Below the pieces are notes generated by a model. The model saw only the letters and a list, made by a program, of their open reading frames with translations, was not told the origin of the DNA and made no database searches. This document shows positions 1 through 9,800 of a stretch of DNA of 64,000 nucleotides, one piece after another. The stretch is taken from the NCBI GenBank assembly GCA_017301995.1, contig JAFLEH010000025.1:1-64000 (forward strand). Direction: 5' to 3'. The DNA is from Verrucomicrobiota bacterium. Lineage in GTDB: Bacteria; Verrucomicrobiota; Verrucomicrobiia; Verrucomicrobiales; Akkermansiaceae. Both the position numbers and the translations under genes were made by a program. Within the stretch, counting starts at the first letter, position 1, and every line of letters starts with the position of its first letter.

Positions 1-71
1 GGCGGCGGCACAAGTCCCCGAATCTTCTCCCATAACTCATCCGATACCGTCCACGATTTGATCTGCGCCAT
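1..71 (-). CDS. IS5-family-like transposase, N-terminal fragment cut by the window edge
   Basis: On the minus strand an ATG at 71-69 opens a reading frame running off the left edge (23 codons visible). It begins MAQIKSWTVSDELWEKIRGL, the pattern of the N-terminal domain of IS5-group transposases (Trp, then V-S-D-E-L-W). Such enzymes cut and join IS ends with a DDE catalytic core, which would lie outside the window. No terminal inverted repeat could be confirmed between 72 and 140. The element abuts a broken restriction gene, so it may have taken part in its decay. The family call rests on about twenty residues. Confidence 0.55.
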   Translation of the reverse strand, partial: MAQIKSWTVSDELWEKIRGLVPP

Positions 72-141
72 GGCGGAAAAATGGCACGGCGCCCCGGAAA
101 GTCAATATTTATTTACGGATAAGTTCTTAGCCGCGGGAACC

Positions 142-738
142 TCACCCCGATCCACGATATCGCGCCGCAAGCGGAACCGCCCCGCGGTCAATAGCCGCCA
201 GCTTCGAGTGACACACGACCTGGGCTTTGAATCCGTCGGGCAGGATGTTGCCGATGTAGTGGTCCACCAGGTCACGGGAGATGGCCGCGATCCGCTTTTC
301 CGCTTCCAGAATGTCGCCGCTGGCTCCGTATTTCTTCTTGATGGCCTCGATTTCTTCGTAAGAACGCTTCTTGAAGAGATCTTCGAATTTTGTGTCAAAG
401 CCGTGCCGGTCCTTTAGCGCCGTGTCCGCGGTTCTTCCCTCGTAGAGGATTCGGAGCGTCGCGCCGTCGTTCACGGCGTCCAGCAGCTTGTAGGTATCAA
501 TGTATTCGCCAAAGCGTTTTACCGTGCGCTTGTTGCCGTGCTTTTCGGTAATCAGGGGCGTGCCGGTGAAGGCCACACGCGTCGCATGGGGAAACGCCTC
601 GAACACATTGTCCCCGAGATCCGAACCCTGGGTCCGGTGTGCTTCGTCAATCATCAGGAGAATCCTCTCGGAGTCATTGACGATGCCGAAGTTCGCCGCG
701 GATGGCGGCTTTGCGTAAGCGATGACATCGGCCACCAT
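142..738 (-). pseudogene. hsdR: Type I restriction endonuclease HsdR, internal fragment
   Basis: This 198-codon frame keeps only a middle part of an HsdR motor subunit, the SF2 helicase/translocase that cuts DNA in Type I restriction. Visible are helicase motif II (DEAH within MIDEAHRTQ, about residues 31-34) and motif III (AFTGTPL, about 56-62). The N-terminal nuclease domain with its PD-(D/E)XK residues, Walker A and the C-terminal half are missing. Homology seems to stop near 190, after CHSKLAAI; the last 15 residues look unrelated. At about 738-743 it is joined to an ATPase fragment in another frame, so its apparent ATG is probably just an internal codon. It cannot make a working enzyme. 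Confidence 0.75.
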
Positions 739-1483
739 GGCAGTCCTTCACGAACACATGATCCACCGTGATCCGGCTGACCTTCATGCCGTGGGGCAGC
801 AAACCGTCGCCCATGAGTGACTGAACTCCATCCAGCACCTGGCGGATCTCGTCATTGGCGGATTCAAGGCTTCGCGCGTGCATTCGGCGCAGCCACTCCT
901 CGCTCTCGCTCAATGCGGCGTCCTCCCGGAAAAGAGTCACGAAGCGGCTTTCCGCCTCCTTGCTGATCGAGTAGCGCATGGCTTCCGATGAACTGCCGGT
1001 CAGGCGCCTCATCGGCCCATAACCTGCGGAAAACCACCCATAGGAATTGGGTGACCAAGGCCCGCGTTCGGGAGTTTGAATCCGGCCACCGGCCGCGTTG
1101 CGCTTCTCGACCGAGCGGAAATAGGGGACTTCATCCGCCTTCTTTTCCGTCACCCAGCGCACGCCGGCTTCAAAGGTCTCCTTCAGATTTCCACCACCCC
1201 CTTTTTTGAATTTGTCGCATTCCTTATCCCACTTGATTCCGAGAACCGCCGACGCCTTGGATTGTCCCTTGTGAATCCAGCCGGTCGGAGATCCCATCAG
1301 GCGTCCCCCGGATTCCGGTCCGATTAAGGCAAGCGCCGCACTTCTCAAGATCGTGGACTTTCCCGAGCTGTTGCCACCGACAAAGACCGTCCAACCTGCA
1401 AAGCTGCCATCAGGCCGCTCCAGGTTGAAGTTCAAATCCGTGAATGAGCGGACGTTTTCCAGTTGAATTGTTTTGATATACAT
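674..1483 (-). pseudogene. AAA/SMC-like ATPase, N-terminal fragment (possible defence gene)
   Basis: The first 247 codons encode the N-terminal half of a RecF/SMC-like AAA ATPase: MYIKTIQLENVRSF, then Walker A GGNSSGKST (about residues 37-45), and a later segment FSAGYGPMRRLTGSSSE. Signature and Walker B motifs, which should follow, are absent. At about position 743 the homology ends and the frame continues 22 codons antiphase through the hsdR fragment to a stop at 674. ATPases of this build occur in PtuA-like and other anti-phage systems next to restriction genes, but the partner nuclease is not here and the exact family is uncertain. It lies 36 bp after the break in hsdM, on the same strand. 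Confidence 0.65.
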
Positions 1484-2604
1484 GGCGGTGGCGGGATTAT
1501 TACTCGGAAGGTGGTGGTTTTCTGGATGAAGTGGCGGCGGGCCTCCTTTTCCTCACCGCCACGGAACAGCACGCCGTGGGGCATGACAGTGGCCATTTTG
1601 CCATCGGCCTTGAGCACGGCGAGCATGTGCTGGACGAACATGAGGTCGGCCTTTTTCCCCTTTTCCGGAAGCCAGACGGCGAAGCGGCCGGGGTAGTCCA
1701 TGTCCTTCTTGATGTAGTTCTGGGAGAAGGGTGGATTGGCGAGCACGCGGTCGAAGCGGGCGAGTTCGCCGCCCTCGGCCTTGTGCTGGGGTTTCCTCAG
1801 GGTGTCCTCCTGCCGGATGTCGGCATGGGGGATGCCGTGGAGGAGCATGTTCATCTTGCAGATGGACCAGGTGGTGCCGATGGACTCCTGGCCGTAAAGC
1901 GAGAGGTCGCGCGGATCGCCGCCGCACTCGCGGACGTAGTCGCGCGTCTGGATGAGCATGCCGCCGGAGCCGCAGGTAGGATCGTAAACCGACATGCCGG
2001 GCCGGGGATCGACTATCTCGACGAGGCAGCGGACGACATCCGCCGGGGTGTAGAACTCGCCGGCCTTCTTGCCCGCGGAGTCGGCGAAGAACTTGATCAG
2101 GTATTCGTAGGCCGCGCCGAGCAGGTCGGGGAACTCGAAGTTCTCGTCGCGGAGGGGGATTTTCTCGAAGTTCTGGACGAAGTTCGAGAGCGTGTCGTCG
2201 TCGAGCGTGCGCTGGCCGATCTTGCGGTTGAAGTTGATGTGCTTGAGCACGTCCTCCAAGGCATCGACGTTGGCGTCTTCGAGGGCTTCGAGCGCCTTGT
2301 TGAGTTGGGAGCCGACGTTGGACTTGAGGTGGCGGATTTTTTCCCAGCGGGCTTCCTCGGGGACGAAGAAGGTGAATTTGTCCGGGTTCCGGAGCTGGGC
2401 CTCAATGATGTCCGGGGCGGCACCGCGTTTCTCCAGATCCTTGCGCAGGGCCTCGCGCTCCTGGTCGAAGAGGTCGCTCATCCGCTTGAGGAACAGCATG
2501 CCGAAGATGTATTCCTTGTATTCGGAGGCGTCCATGTTGCCGCGGAGGTCGTCACAGGCGCGGAACAGAAGGCCGGAAAGCTGGGAGAGGGTGAGTTTGG
2601 ACAT
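1432..2604 (-). pseudogene. hsdM: Type I DNA methyltransferase HsdM, truncated at the 3' end
   Basis: HsdM methylates adenine in the Type I recognition site using S-adenosylmethionine. The start is taken at MSKLTLSQL (2604), the usual HsdM N-terminus, not the ATG 27 bp upstream. The helical N-terminal domain is followed by the motif I region (DPTCGSGGML) and catalytic NPPF (LANPPFSQNY). Conserved sequence runs to EARRHFIQK at about 1519, then 28 unrelated codons lead to a stop inside the next gene. Full-length HsdM usually runs past 480 residues, so the C-terminal region that contacts HsdS is lost. No hsdS is present. SAM binding may survive; sequence-specific modification is unlikely. Confidence 0.8.
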
Positions 2605-2826
2605 TGGAAAAATGCAAGTACAAGGCACCAACCGCGACTCATCGCGGTCACGACAGAAATCTAGCGCAAAGGAGCGGTAAAATGCGAGCTATTATTCGAG
2701 AATCCACAAAGTCACGACATGAAGCCAAATTGATCCAACCAGCCGAATTTCAGGATGACCGCGGGAAAGTTTCCACCGGGATCCTGCGGCGAATTGCAGT
2801 CGCCTCTGGCGGAGGAACTGGGCGGA

Positions 2827-4521
2827 TCACTTGGCCGCATCGTGGTGGCTGCGGATTTCTTCCGGGGACAACGGTCGATCGTAGAACGCGACTTCGTCGA
2901 GTCCGCCCCGGTAAAGGCGGCGCATGTTCGGAGGCGCGCCGAAGTCCGGCGTCAGGAGCCGGCCGAGCAGCACATGGCACGGACCGATCGACTGATTCCG
3001 GTCCAGCGGAGTTTCGTTAGCCAGTTCGCCATCGACGTAAAGTTGGAGCCGTTCTCCGTTGCGTTGTGCGACAAGATGGGTCCAGCGGCACGGCACATAG
3101 ATCCGGCGCGAATTGAGGTTCACTCCCAGCGAGGGACCGGCGGGCCAGCGGTGGAGAAACCGCACATTGCCCATTTCCTGTTTGTTGGCGACGATTTCCA
3201 ACACCATGTGGTGGTTGTTGTGGGGCATCGGCTGTTCGGTGGAGAGCAGCGAGACCAGGGTGGAGTTACTGAAATTCTCCGCCTCGAACCACAGTTCGAC
3301 GGCGTAACCCGCAACCGGCGACGGATGCCAGGGTTTCTCGAGGCGCAGCAGGCTTTCGAGATCGCCACCTTCGCCGGGGAACACGAGCGACCGGTTGCTC
3401 CGCGAGTGTTGGCGGAAGCCGATGTCGCCCCGCATGCGGAATCCGGGTCCTCCCGCGACCTCGTTGGGAAGCACGCCGCCAATTTCGCTTTCGAACCGCC
3501 AGTACCCCCATGGTTTCGAGGAAAGCACCAGATCCCGGTAATTCGCGGGGAGATTGAGCGGAACGACATCCGCCGGCAGCATCGTGGTGAATTGGCGGGG
3601 GTTGGCCTCGATATTCAGGGGCCTGTCGGCTCCCGGGATGACGCGCACCGACTCGGCCACCATCACCGATGTGCCCACCCTTCCGCCATTGGCTTTGCTT
3701 TCCACGAACACATCCGCTTGTCCGTCGAAGACCATCACATCGGTCGGCTCACCCGGACTCACATTCACGGCGAACTCGGTTCCCCGGTCAACGACGGTGC
3801 ATTCGGGCGAATTCACGGAAAATCCTTCCGCTCCCTTGGGGACGCGCACCCTCAGTTTGCCGCGTCTGCAAACGACGGAATCAAGGGCCACGAGATCCAG
3901 TTCGACGGGTGCCTCGGCGGAAACCGTCACCCCGTTGAGCATGGAAAAGGTGAACCGTCCCGAATCGCATCCCAGCTTTCCTTTCGTTAGCGTGTCACCC
4001 ACGCCCGGGGAGTTGCCGCCCTCCTGCCAGGACACATCCACCGCTCCCACCAGCACGGCCAGCGGCTGGGTTTCCGGGACCTGCGGCGCGTCTCCTCCGG
4101 TTGCCAAGGATTGCCGTTGCCATGGCCCCGCGAATTTCAGGGTCGCTCCTAACAGAACCAATGCCGCCGCCGCATACGGCCACCAGCGGAAGCGCCTCGG
4201 AGCGGTATTCGCCGGTCCGATACACTCGCCTTTGATCCGTTGCAGGACGCGGGCTTCAAATGCGGCGTCGCCATCGTCCGGGGCGTCTCCGCTTTCGTCC
4301 GGAGGAACGGTTTCCCAACCGAGGGAATCCGCCACCCGCAGCCAGCGTGGGACGGTTGACTGGACGGCCTTGATTTCGGATAGGATCGCAATTTCCTCCG
4401 CGAAACGGCGCCTGAAGTCACTGTCCGCACGCAACCTTCCAAGCAATTCCCCGCGCCGCACTCCTCGCACGTCGGCGCCATGCCATGCGGCCAAAAGGTC
4501 TTGTAAGTCCTTATCGATCAT
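2827..4521 (-). CDS. FecR-type anti-sigma factor with C-terminal LamG domain
   Basis: This 564-residue protein likely holds the adjacent ECF sigma factor inactive and releases it on an envelope signal. The start MIDKDLQDLL (4521) overlaps the sigma stop codon as ATGA. The N-terminal ~55 residues form a cytoplasmic helical region, a single membrane helix follows at about 113-132 (after RRFRWW), then a FecR domain at about 155-290 (VPKGAEGF...VVDRGTEFAV). The last ~220 residues are a LamG/concanavalin-like fold (PWGYWRFE, WTHLVAQRNGERLQLYVDG, GGLDEVAFYDRPLSPEE). LamG domains often bind glycans, so the external part could be the sensor; that is inference. Transcription is with the sigma gene. 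Function as inhibitor versus activator cannot be decided from sequence. Confidence 0.85.
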   Translation of the reverse strand: MIDKDLQDLLAAWHGADVRGVRRGELLGRLRADSDFRRRFAEEIAILSEIKAVQSTVPRWLRVADSLGWETVPPDESGDAPDDGDAAFEARVLQRIKGECIGPANTAPRRFRWWPYAAAALVLLGATLKFAGPWQRQSLATGGDAPQVPETQPLAVLVGAVDVSWQEGGNSPGVGDTLTKGKLGCDSGRFTFSMLNGVTVSAEAPVELDLVALDSVVCRRGKLRVRVPKGAEGFSVNSPECTVVDRGTEFAVNVSPGEPTDVMVFDGQADVFVESKANGGRVGTSVMVAESVRVIPGADRPLNIEANPRQFTTMLPADVVPLNLPANYRDLVLSSKPWGYWRFESEIGGVLPNEVAGGPGFRMRGDIGFRQHSRSNRSLVFPGEGGDLESLLRLEKPWHPSPVAGYAVELWFEAENFSNSTLVSLLSTEQPMPHNNHHMVLEIVANKQEMGNVRFLHRWPAGPSLGVNLNSRRIYVPCRWTHLVAQRNGERLQLYVDGELANETPLDRNQSIGPCHVLLGRLLTPDFGAPPNMRRLYRGGLDEVAFYDRPLSPEEIRSHHDAAK

Positions 4522-5075
4522 CGGGTGAGTTCTTTGCTGACGCAGGTTCTCAGGAGTTGGTGGGCGCGCCAATGGATTTGATAGATCGCGTTGACGGAGG
4601 TTCTGAGTTCGGCCGCCATTTTGGCGGGTTGCTCGCCATCGAGCCCGGCCCGCACCGCGCGGCGCATGCGTTCGGGCAGCCGTGTGATGCAGCGCAGCAG
4701 CGCTTCGATATCCTCGGTCCGGCGCGTGGTGGCGGCGGCTTCGAGTTCCTCGCCCGCGATTTCCGCCGCCTCGGCCCGGAAGCGGTCCAAAGCCCTGGAT
4801 CTCCGGCCCGAACTGCGGAAGTGCATGCGTACCAGATTGCGGGCGATCCCCCGGATCCACGCCCCGAAGTCCGAGTCGCGCTGGAATGTGGAAAGTTTGC
4901 GGTATGCGGCGATGAAGGTTTCCTGCGCGAGGTCGTCGGCATCGCCGATATGGTAAACCAACCCGGCGAGGTAACTCCGCAGGGGAAGGCCGTAAGCGCG
5001 AACGACGAATTGGAACGCGTCCACATTGCCATCGGCAATGCGGTCGAGTATCGCGTTGAGTTCTTCGCTTTCCAT
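4518..5075 (-). CDS. ECF RNA polymerase sigma factor (Rhodopirellula/Verrucomicrobium type)
   Basis: A 185-residue extracytoplasmic-function sigma factor. Region 2 is seen as DADDLAQETFIAAYRKL (about 46-62), used for core binding and -10 recognition, and region 4 as LPERMRRAVRAGLDG...AELRTSVNAIYQIHWRA (about 133-172), the -35-binding helix-turn-helix. Length and build fit the Planctomycete/Verrucomicrobia sigma family. It overlaps the FecR/LamG anti-sigma gene by 4 bp (ATGA), a coupling that suggests fixed stoichiometry. A GAAAGG-N13-GGCA element at 5088-5110 lies 12 bp upstream of its start, close to the repeated element in front of the putative regulon, hinting at autoregulation. Confidence 0.9.
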   Translation of the reverse strand: MESEELNAILDRIADGNVDAFQFVVRAYGLPLRSYLAGLVYHIGDADDLAQETFIAAYRKLSTFQRDSDFGAWIRGIARNLVRMHFRSSGRRSRALDRFRAEAAEIAGEELEAAATTRRTEDIEALLRCITRLPERMRRAVRAGLDGEQPAKMAAELRTSVNAIYQIHWRAHQLLRTCVSKELTR

Positions 5076-5087
5076 CCGAGGCGAGTT

Positions 5088-5110
5088 TGCCGGAAAAACC
5101 TCAACCTTTC
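5088..5110 (-). promoter_or_regulatory. Candidate autoregulatory promoter of the ECF sigma gene
   Basis: On the minus strand GAAAGG is followed after exactly 13 nt by GGCAAACT. Compared with the recurrent GAGAGA-N13-GGCA element it differs at two positions in the first box (one from the GAGAGG variant at 38417). It ends 12 bp before the sigma start codon. This is the weakest copy and is included because its position suits self-regulation. Confidence 0.35.
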
Positions 5111-5230
5111 ATCAAATTTCCAATTATTTCCCCGCGAGGGGCCAAGAATCCGCGCCGGGTTCGGTTCCGCTCCGGATTTCCGGACCGGCGCGTTGCCGGC
5201 AGGCGCCCGTCCCCCCGATGATCGGAAACG

Positions 5231-5254
5231 CGAGAGAAACGACCCCATCCGGCA
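5231..5254 (+). promoter_or_regulatory. GAGAGA-N13-GGCA element, copy 1 (upstream of oxidoreductase)
   Basis: CGAGAGA at 5231-5237, 13 nt, then GGCA at 5251-5254, in the divergent region between the sigma gene and the oxidoreductase, 81 bp before the latter's start. Box order, spacing and the preceding C match the other copies. Read as a candidate promoter of an alternative sigma factor; a two-box protein-binding site is the alternative. Confidence 0.55.
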
Positions 5255-5335
5255 AACTGTTGGCATGGGGGCGATCTTCCGGGCACTCCGGATTCGATGG
5301 TTTCTCCCGTTGCCCTGCCTGAGAACCACCCGAGC

Positions 5336-6679
5336 ATGATGATCCAACCCGCCGCCATTTCCATCGCCTGCACCCTCGCCGCCGTTGCCGCTGAGCCGGT
5401 GAAGCTGATCACCCTCGACCCCGGCCACTTCCATGCGGCGCTCGTCCAGAAAACCATGGTTCCGGGCGTCTCCGGCGATGTGGATGTCTATGCGCCGGAA
5501 GGCCCTGAACTGGATCGGCACCTTGCCATGATCGGGGAGTTCAACCGCCGCTCCGAAAACCCCACGCGGTGGCAGATCCGGGTTCACAAATCCCCGGACT
5601 ATCTCGCCATGATGGTGCGCGAAAAGCCGGGCAATCTGGTGGTGATCTCCGGCAACAACGCCAAAAAATCGCGCTACATTCTCGAATGCGTCAAGGCGGG
5701 GCTCCATGTGCTCGCGGACAAACCCATGGCAATCGATCCGGAGGGATTCGCCCTGATCGAGGAGGCCTACCGCATCGCCGGGGAGAAAAAGCTGCTGCTG
5801 CTGGACATCATGACGGAACGCAACGAGATCACCACCATCCTGCAGCGGGAGTTCTCACGCGAACCCGGGGTGTTCGGGGATATTGTCAAAGGAAGCCCCG
5901 AACAACCCGCCATCACCAAGGAAAGCGTCCATCACTACTCGAAGCTGGTGAACGGAGTGCCGCTGCAGCGCACGCCATGGTTCTTCGATCCGAAACAACA
6001 GGGCGAGGCGATCATGGATGTCACCACCCACTTGGTGGATCTCATCCAATGGGAATGTTTCCCTGACCAGATCATCATTCCGGAAGATGTCAAGATCGTC
6101 ACGGCCCGCACCTGGAGCACGCCGATCACCCTCGATCAATACCGCCGCGCCACGAAGATCGATGCCTGGCCTGATTACCTGAAGCCACTCGTCGGTGCGG
6201 ACGGCGTGCTCCAAGCTGCCGGAAATGGTGAGTTCAACTACACCCTCCGCGGCATTCACGCCAAGGTCTCCGTGAAATGGGCCTTTGAGCCCCCCATCGG
6301 TGCGGGAGACACGCACGACTCCATCCTCCGCGGCACCAAGGCCGTGCTGCACATCCGGCAGGGCGCCGCCCAGGGTTACAAGCCGGTTCTCTCGATCGAG
6401 CCCGTCAAGTCTCCCGATCCCAGTTGGCGCGCCTCGCTCGCGGATTCGGTTGCGCGTGTTTCAAAGAGATACCCCGGCATCTCGGTCAAGGAAACCGAAG
6501 GTCGCTGGGAGCTGCAGATCCCGGATTCCTACAAGATCGGTCACGAAGCGCACTTCCGGCAGGTGATCGAGCGCTTTATCGGCTTCCTCAATGGCGGGAA
6601 AGTGCCCGACTGGGAAGTTCCCAACACGCTTGCCAAATATAGGACGCTGATGGACGCGTGGCGCGTCAGCCGCCACTGA
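5336..6679 (+). CDS. Exported Gfo/Idh/MocA-type oxidoreductase with putative oxidoreductase C-terminal domain
   Basis: A 447-residue NAD(P)-dependent sugar oxidoreductase relative. The start is the ATG ATG at 5336, giving a short signal peptide (MMIQPAAISIACTLAAVAAE). The Rossmann part includes the region VISGNNAKKSRYILECVKAG and the family's Lys-Pro dyad (HVLADKPMAID). The C-terminal half matches the domain found in many Planctomycete and Verrucomicrobia members (GQGEAIMDVTTHLVD-like segment, here QQGEAIMDVTTHLVDLIQWE). Substrate unknown. The first glycine motif is atypical (LDPGHFHAA), so cofactor use is less certain than in cytoplasmic relatives. It carries its own GAGAGA-N13-GGCA element and lies upstream of two PATR genes in the same direction. 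Confidence 0.8.
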   Translation: MMIQPAAISIACTLAAVAAEPVKLITLDPGHFHAALVQKTMVPGVSGDVDVYAPEGPELDRHLAMIGEFNRRSENPTRWQIRVHKSPDYLAMMVREKPGNLVVISGNNAKKSRYILECVKAGLHVLADKPMAIDPEGFALIEEAYRIAGEKKLLLLDIMTERNEITTILQREFSREPGVFGDIVKGSPEQPAITKESVHHYSKLVNGVPLQRTPWFFDPKQQGEAIMDVTTHLVDLIQWECFPDQIIIPEDVKIVTARTWSTPITLDQYRRATKIDAWPDYLKPLVGADGVLQAAGNGEFNYTLRGIHAKVSVKWAFEPPIGAGDTHDSILRGTKAVLHIRQGAAQGYKPVLSIEPVKSPDPSWRASLADSVARVSKRYPGISVKETEGRWELQIPDSYKIGHEAHFRQVIERFIGFLNGGKVPDWEVPNTLAKYRTLMDAWRVSRH

Positions 6680-6766
6680 GCCACCTTTTCCCGGCCCCTC
6701 CAAGTTTCCACCGGCGGAATTCGGACTTTGCCGGGCAGAGAGGCGGCGGAAATATCCAAAATAAAC

Positions 6767-6790
6767 CGAGAGATCCCATCCATTGCGGCC
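6767..6790 (+). promoter_or_regulatory. GAGAGA-N13-GGCC element, copy 2 (upstream of first PATR gene)
   Basis: CGAGAGA at 6767-6773, 13 nt, then GGCC at 6787-6790, the only copy with C as the last base. It lies 107 bp before the PATR start at 6898. Confidence 0.5.
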
Positions 6791-6897
6791 AATCCGTTCT
6801 GGAACCGTCGGTAGCCGAACGCCTGATGTGCGTTCGCAAAGCCGGTTTCCTGCCATTCCAAAACCAGAAAAGCCAAACCTCAAATCCCCAAAGCCAG

Positions 6898-9800
6898 ATG
6901 AAACCCAGAGCACTTCCTCTCATTCTCGCCACTCTCGTTGCGGCATCTTCCGCCCGCTCCGCCCAGTTCACTTGGGACGGAGGTTCCGGAAACTGGGATA
7001 CCTCGACCACCAATTGGACCGGCGTTGCCTGGGGAAACACCAACGCCGATGAAGCCGTCTTCGGCGGCACCGCAGGCACAGTGACGATCAACACCGGCTT
7101 CGGAGTCACCGCTAACAAGCTCACCTTCAATTCCGACGGCTATGTCGTCAATGGCAACGACTCCGCCGATGGGCTCACCCTCGCAGGCACCACGCCGACG
7201 GTGACCCTCTCAACCGGCCTTTCCGCCACCATCGATACCGTTGTCGCCGGATCGGCAGGCATCACCAAGTCAGGCGCGGGAACGCTGGTTCTCAACGGAG
7301 ACAACACCTATACCGGAACCACCACACTCTCCGGCGGAACCCTCGTTGTCGGACATGCCAATGCTCTATCCGGAACATTCACCGGCAGCGGAGCCTCCAT
7401 CCTCCGCCTCGCCACGGACGCGAGTGTCAGCGCCTTCAACCTCAATTCCGGCACCAACAACTCCTATACGGTGGTCGCGGACCGTGCGACGCCTGGGCCG
7501 GCCCTTACCCATACGCTTGGTTCGTCTTCCCTGGGCGGAGGCACCTCCACGATCACCTTCCAAACCGGAACCAATGTCACCAGCGGAACGGCCGCCGTCT
7601 CACTGGCATCCCTCACGCTTTCCGCAGGGAGCACGAATCTCACCACCACTCTCAATCCGACAACCGCCACCGTCACCATCGTCGGCAATGTGGACCGCAC
7701 TGTAGGATTGGCCAAGACGCTGAAGCTGGATGGCACCATCGCCGGCAACGCGATCGACGGAGTGATTTCCAATGGCTCAGGGACTGGAGCATCGGTCTCC
7801 GTCACGAAGAGCAACACCAGTACATGGACGCTGAACAACACCGCGAGCACCTATACCGGCATCACCACAATCAGCGGAGGCGCACTGGAAGTCGCCAGCC
7901 TTGCCAATGGTGGCTCCAACAGTTCCATCGGGGCCTCCACCAATGCCGCCACCAACCTCGTCTTCGGAGCATCCGGAGCCATCCTGCGTTACGTCGGCAC
8001 CGCCGATGTCGTCACCGACCGCGGCTTCACCACCAGCAGCGGCACGGGAGGCGGGGCCACCATCGCCTCCTCAGGCACCGGCACGCTTGGCTTGGACAAT
8101 GCGGTGGCCATCGCCTACGGAACCGCCAATCAGACCCGCACCCTGACGCTCGATGGCACCAACACGGGAGCGAACACCTTCTCCAAGGTCATTGCCAACA
8201 ACGGTACCTCCGCCACCAGTCTGACGAAAAATGGCACCGGAACCTGGACCCTCGACGGAACGGCTGCCAATACCCACACCGGCACCACCGCCATCAACGG
8301 CGGCCGGCTCATCCTTGCCAAGACCGGAGTCAACGCCATCGGCGGCAACCTGACGATTGGCAATGCAGGCGTGGGTTTGGATTACCTTCAACTCAATGCC
8401 AGCGACCAGATCGCGGACACCAGCGTCGCCACCTTCAATGGGTCGGGCTCCAATGCCGGCATTTTCCAACTCAACAACCAGAACGAAACCATTGCCGGAC
8501 TCGTCAGCACCGGCGGCGCGGGCATTGTGGAAAATGGTAATGCCTCAGCGGGCACCAGCACGCTGACCCTGAGCTTCGCCTCAGGCACGCAGACCTTCTC
8601 CGGCATCCTGCAGGACAACGGCGGCAGCGGTAGTGGCATCCTGGCCCTGACCAAAGCCGGAGCAGGCACCCAGGCACTGACCGGCACCAGCACCTACACC
8701 GGTGTCACCACCATCAATGGCGGTACCATTGCCGCGACTGTGCTCGCCAACGGCGGCACAGGCAGCTCCATCGGTTCCGCCCCGAACGCCGCATCCAACC
8801 TCGTCTTCGGCGCTCCCGGAGCCGTCCTGCGTTACACCGGTTCCACCGATGTCACCACCGACCGCAGCTTCACCACCAGCAGCGGAGCGGGCGGCGGGGC
8901 CTCCATCTCATCCTCCGGCACGGGCACCTTGAGCTTCGACAACACCGTGGCGATCGATTTTGGCACCACCGCCCAAACCCGCACTCTGACCCTTGGCGGC
9001 ACCAACACCGGGCTGAACACCTTCTCCAAAACCATCACCAACAACGGCGGCTCAGCCACCACCCTGACCAAGAACGGAGCCGGCCGCTGGGTGCTCGATG
9101 TGGCGAACAGCTACTCGGGCGCAACCAATGTGGATGCCGGGGCCTTGCGCATCACCCACGGCTCAGCCCTCGGGACCACCGGTGGTGGCACCACAGTGGG
9201 TGGTCCCACCGACGGCAGCCTCGAAATCGCGGGTGGTATCTCCACCAGCGAACCGATCACCCTCCAGGGAAACAACAACGCCTCCGCCGCCAACCAAATC
9301 GTCAGTGTCAGCGGAAACAATACAATTTCCGCCAACATCACCACGACCTCCGGCGGCACCAATCACAGCATCAGCAGCCTCGCGGACAAGCTCACGATCA
9401 GCGGCAACGTCGCGCCCATCGTTAACAACACCCGTTCCCTCTACCTTCGCGGCGCGGGCGACGGCGAAATCACCGGCGGATACAACAAAGGCAGCGCCAC
9501 CACCGCGACATTGTTCAAGGAAGGCACCGGCACCTGGACGATCTCTGGCACAAGCACCTACAACGGAGACACCACCGTCTCCGGCGGCACGCTCTCCCTC
9601 GGCCAAGTCAACACCGCCAACGACGCCTCCACCGTCAGCATCGCCTCCGGCGCGGTCCTCGATCTCGCCTTCGCCGGCACCGATACCGTGGACAAGCTCT
9701 TCATCAATGGTGTCCAGCAACCCGCAGGCCCCTACACCAGCGCCCACCCCTCCGGTGCCTTCACCGGCGGAGGCACCCTCCTGGTAGGCTCCGGCTTCGC

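Noticed and set aside
190..2604. A working Type I restriction-modification system
   Set aside because: hsdM lacks its C-terminal part, hsdR keeps only a middle piece, and hsdS is absent.
1531..2664. A 377-codon frame antisense to hsdM, and similar ones at 2755-3990, 44405-45736 and 56113-57204
   Set aside because: The opposite strands carry recognisable genes with motifs; these frames have biased composition and no motifs.
7822..9095. Regularly repeated DNA as a possible CRISPR or satellite array
   Set aside because: The repeats are long, diverged, in frame and encode PATR modules; no short identical repeats with unique spacers or cas genes occur.
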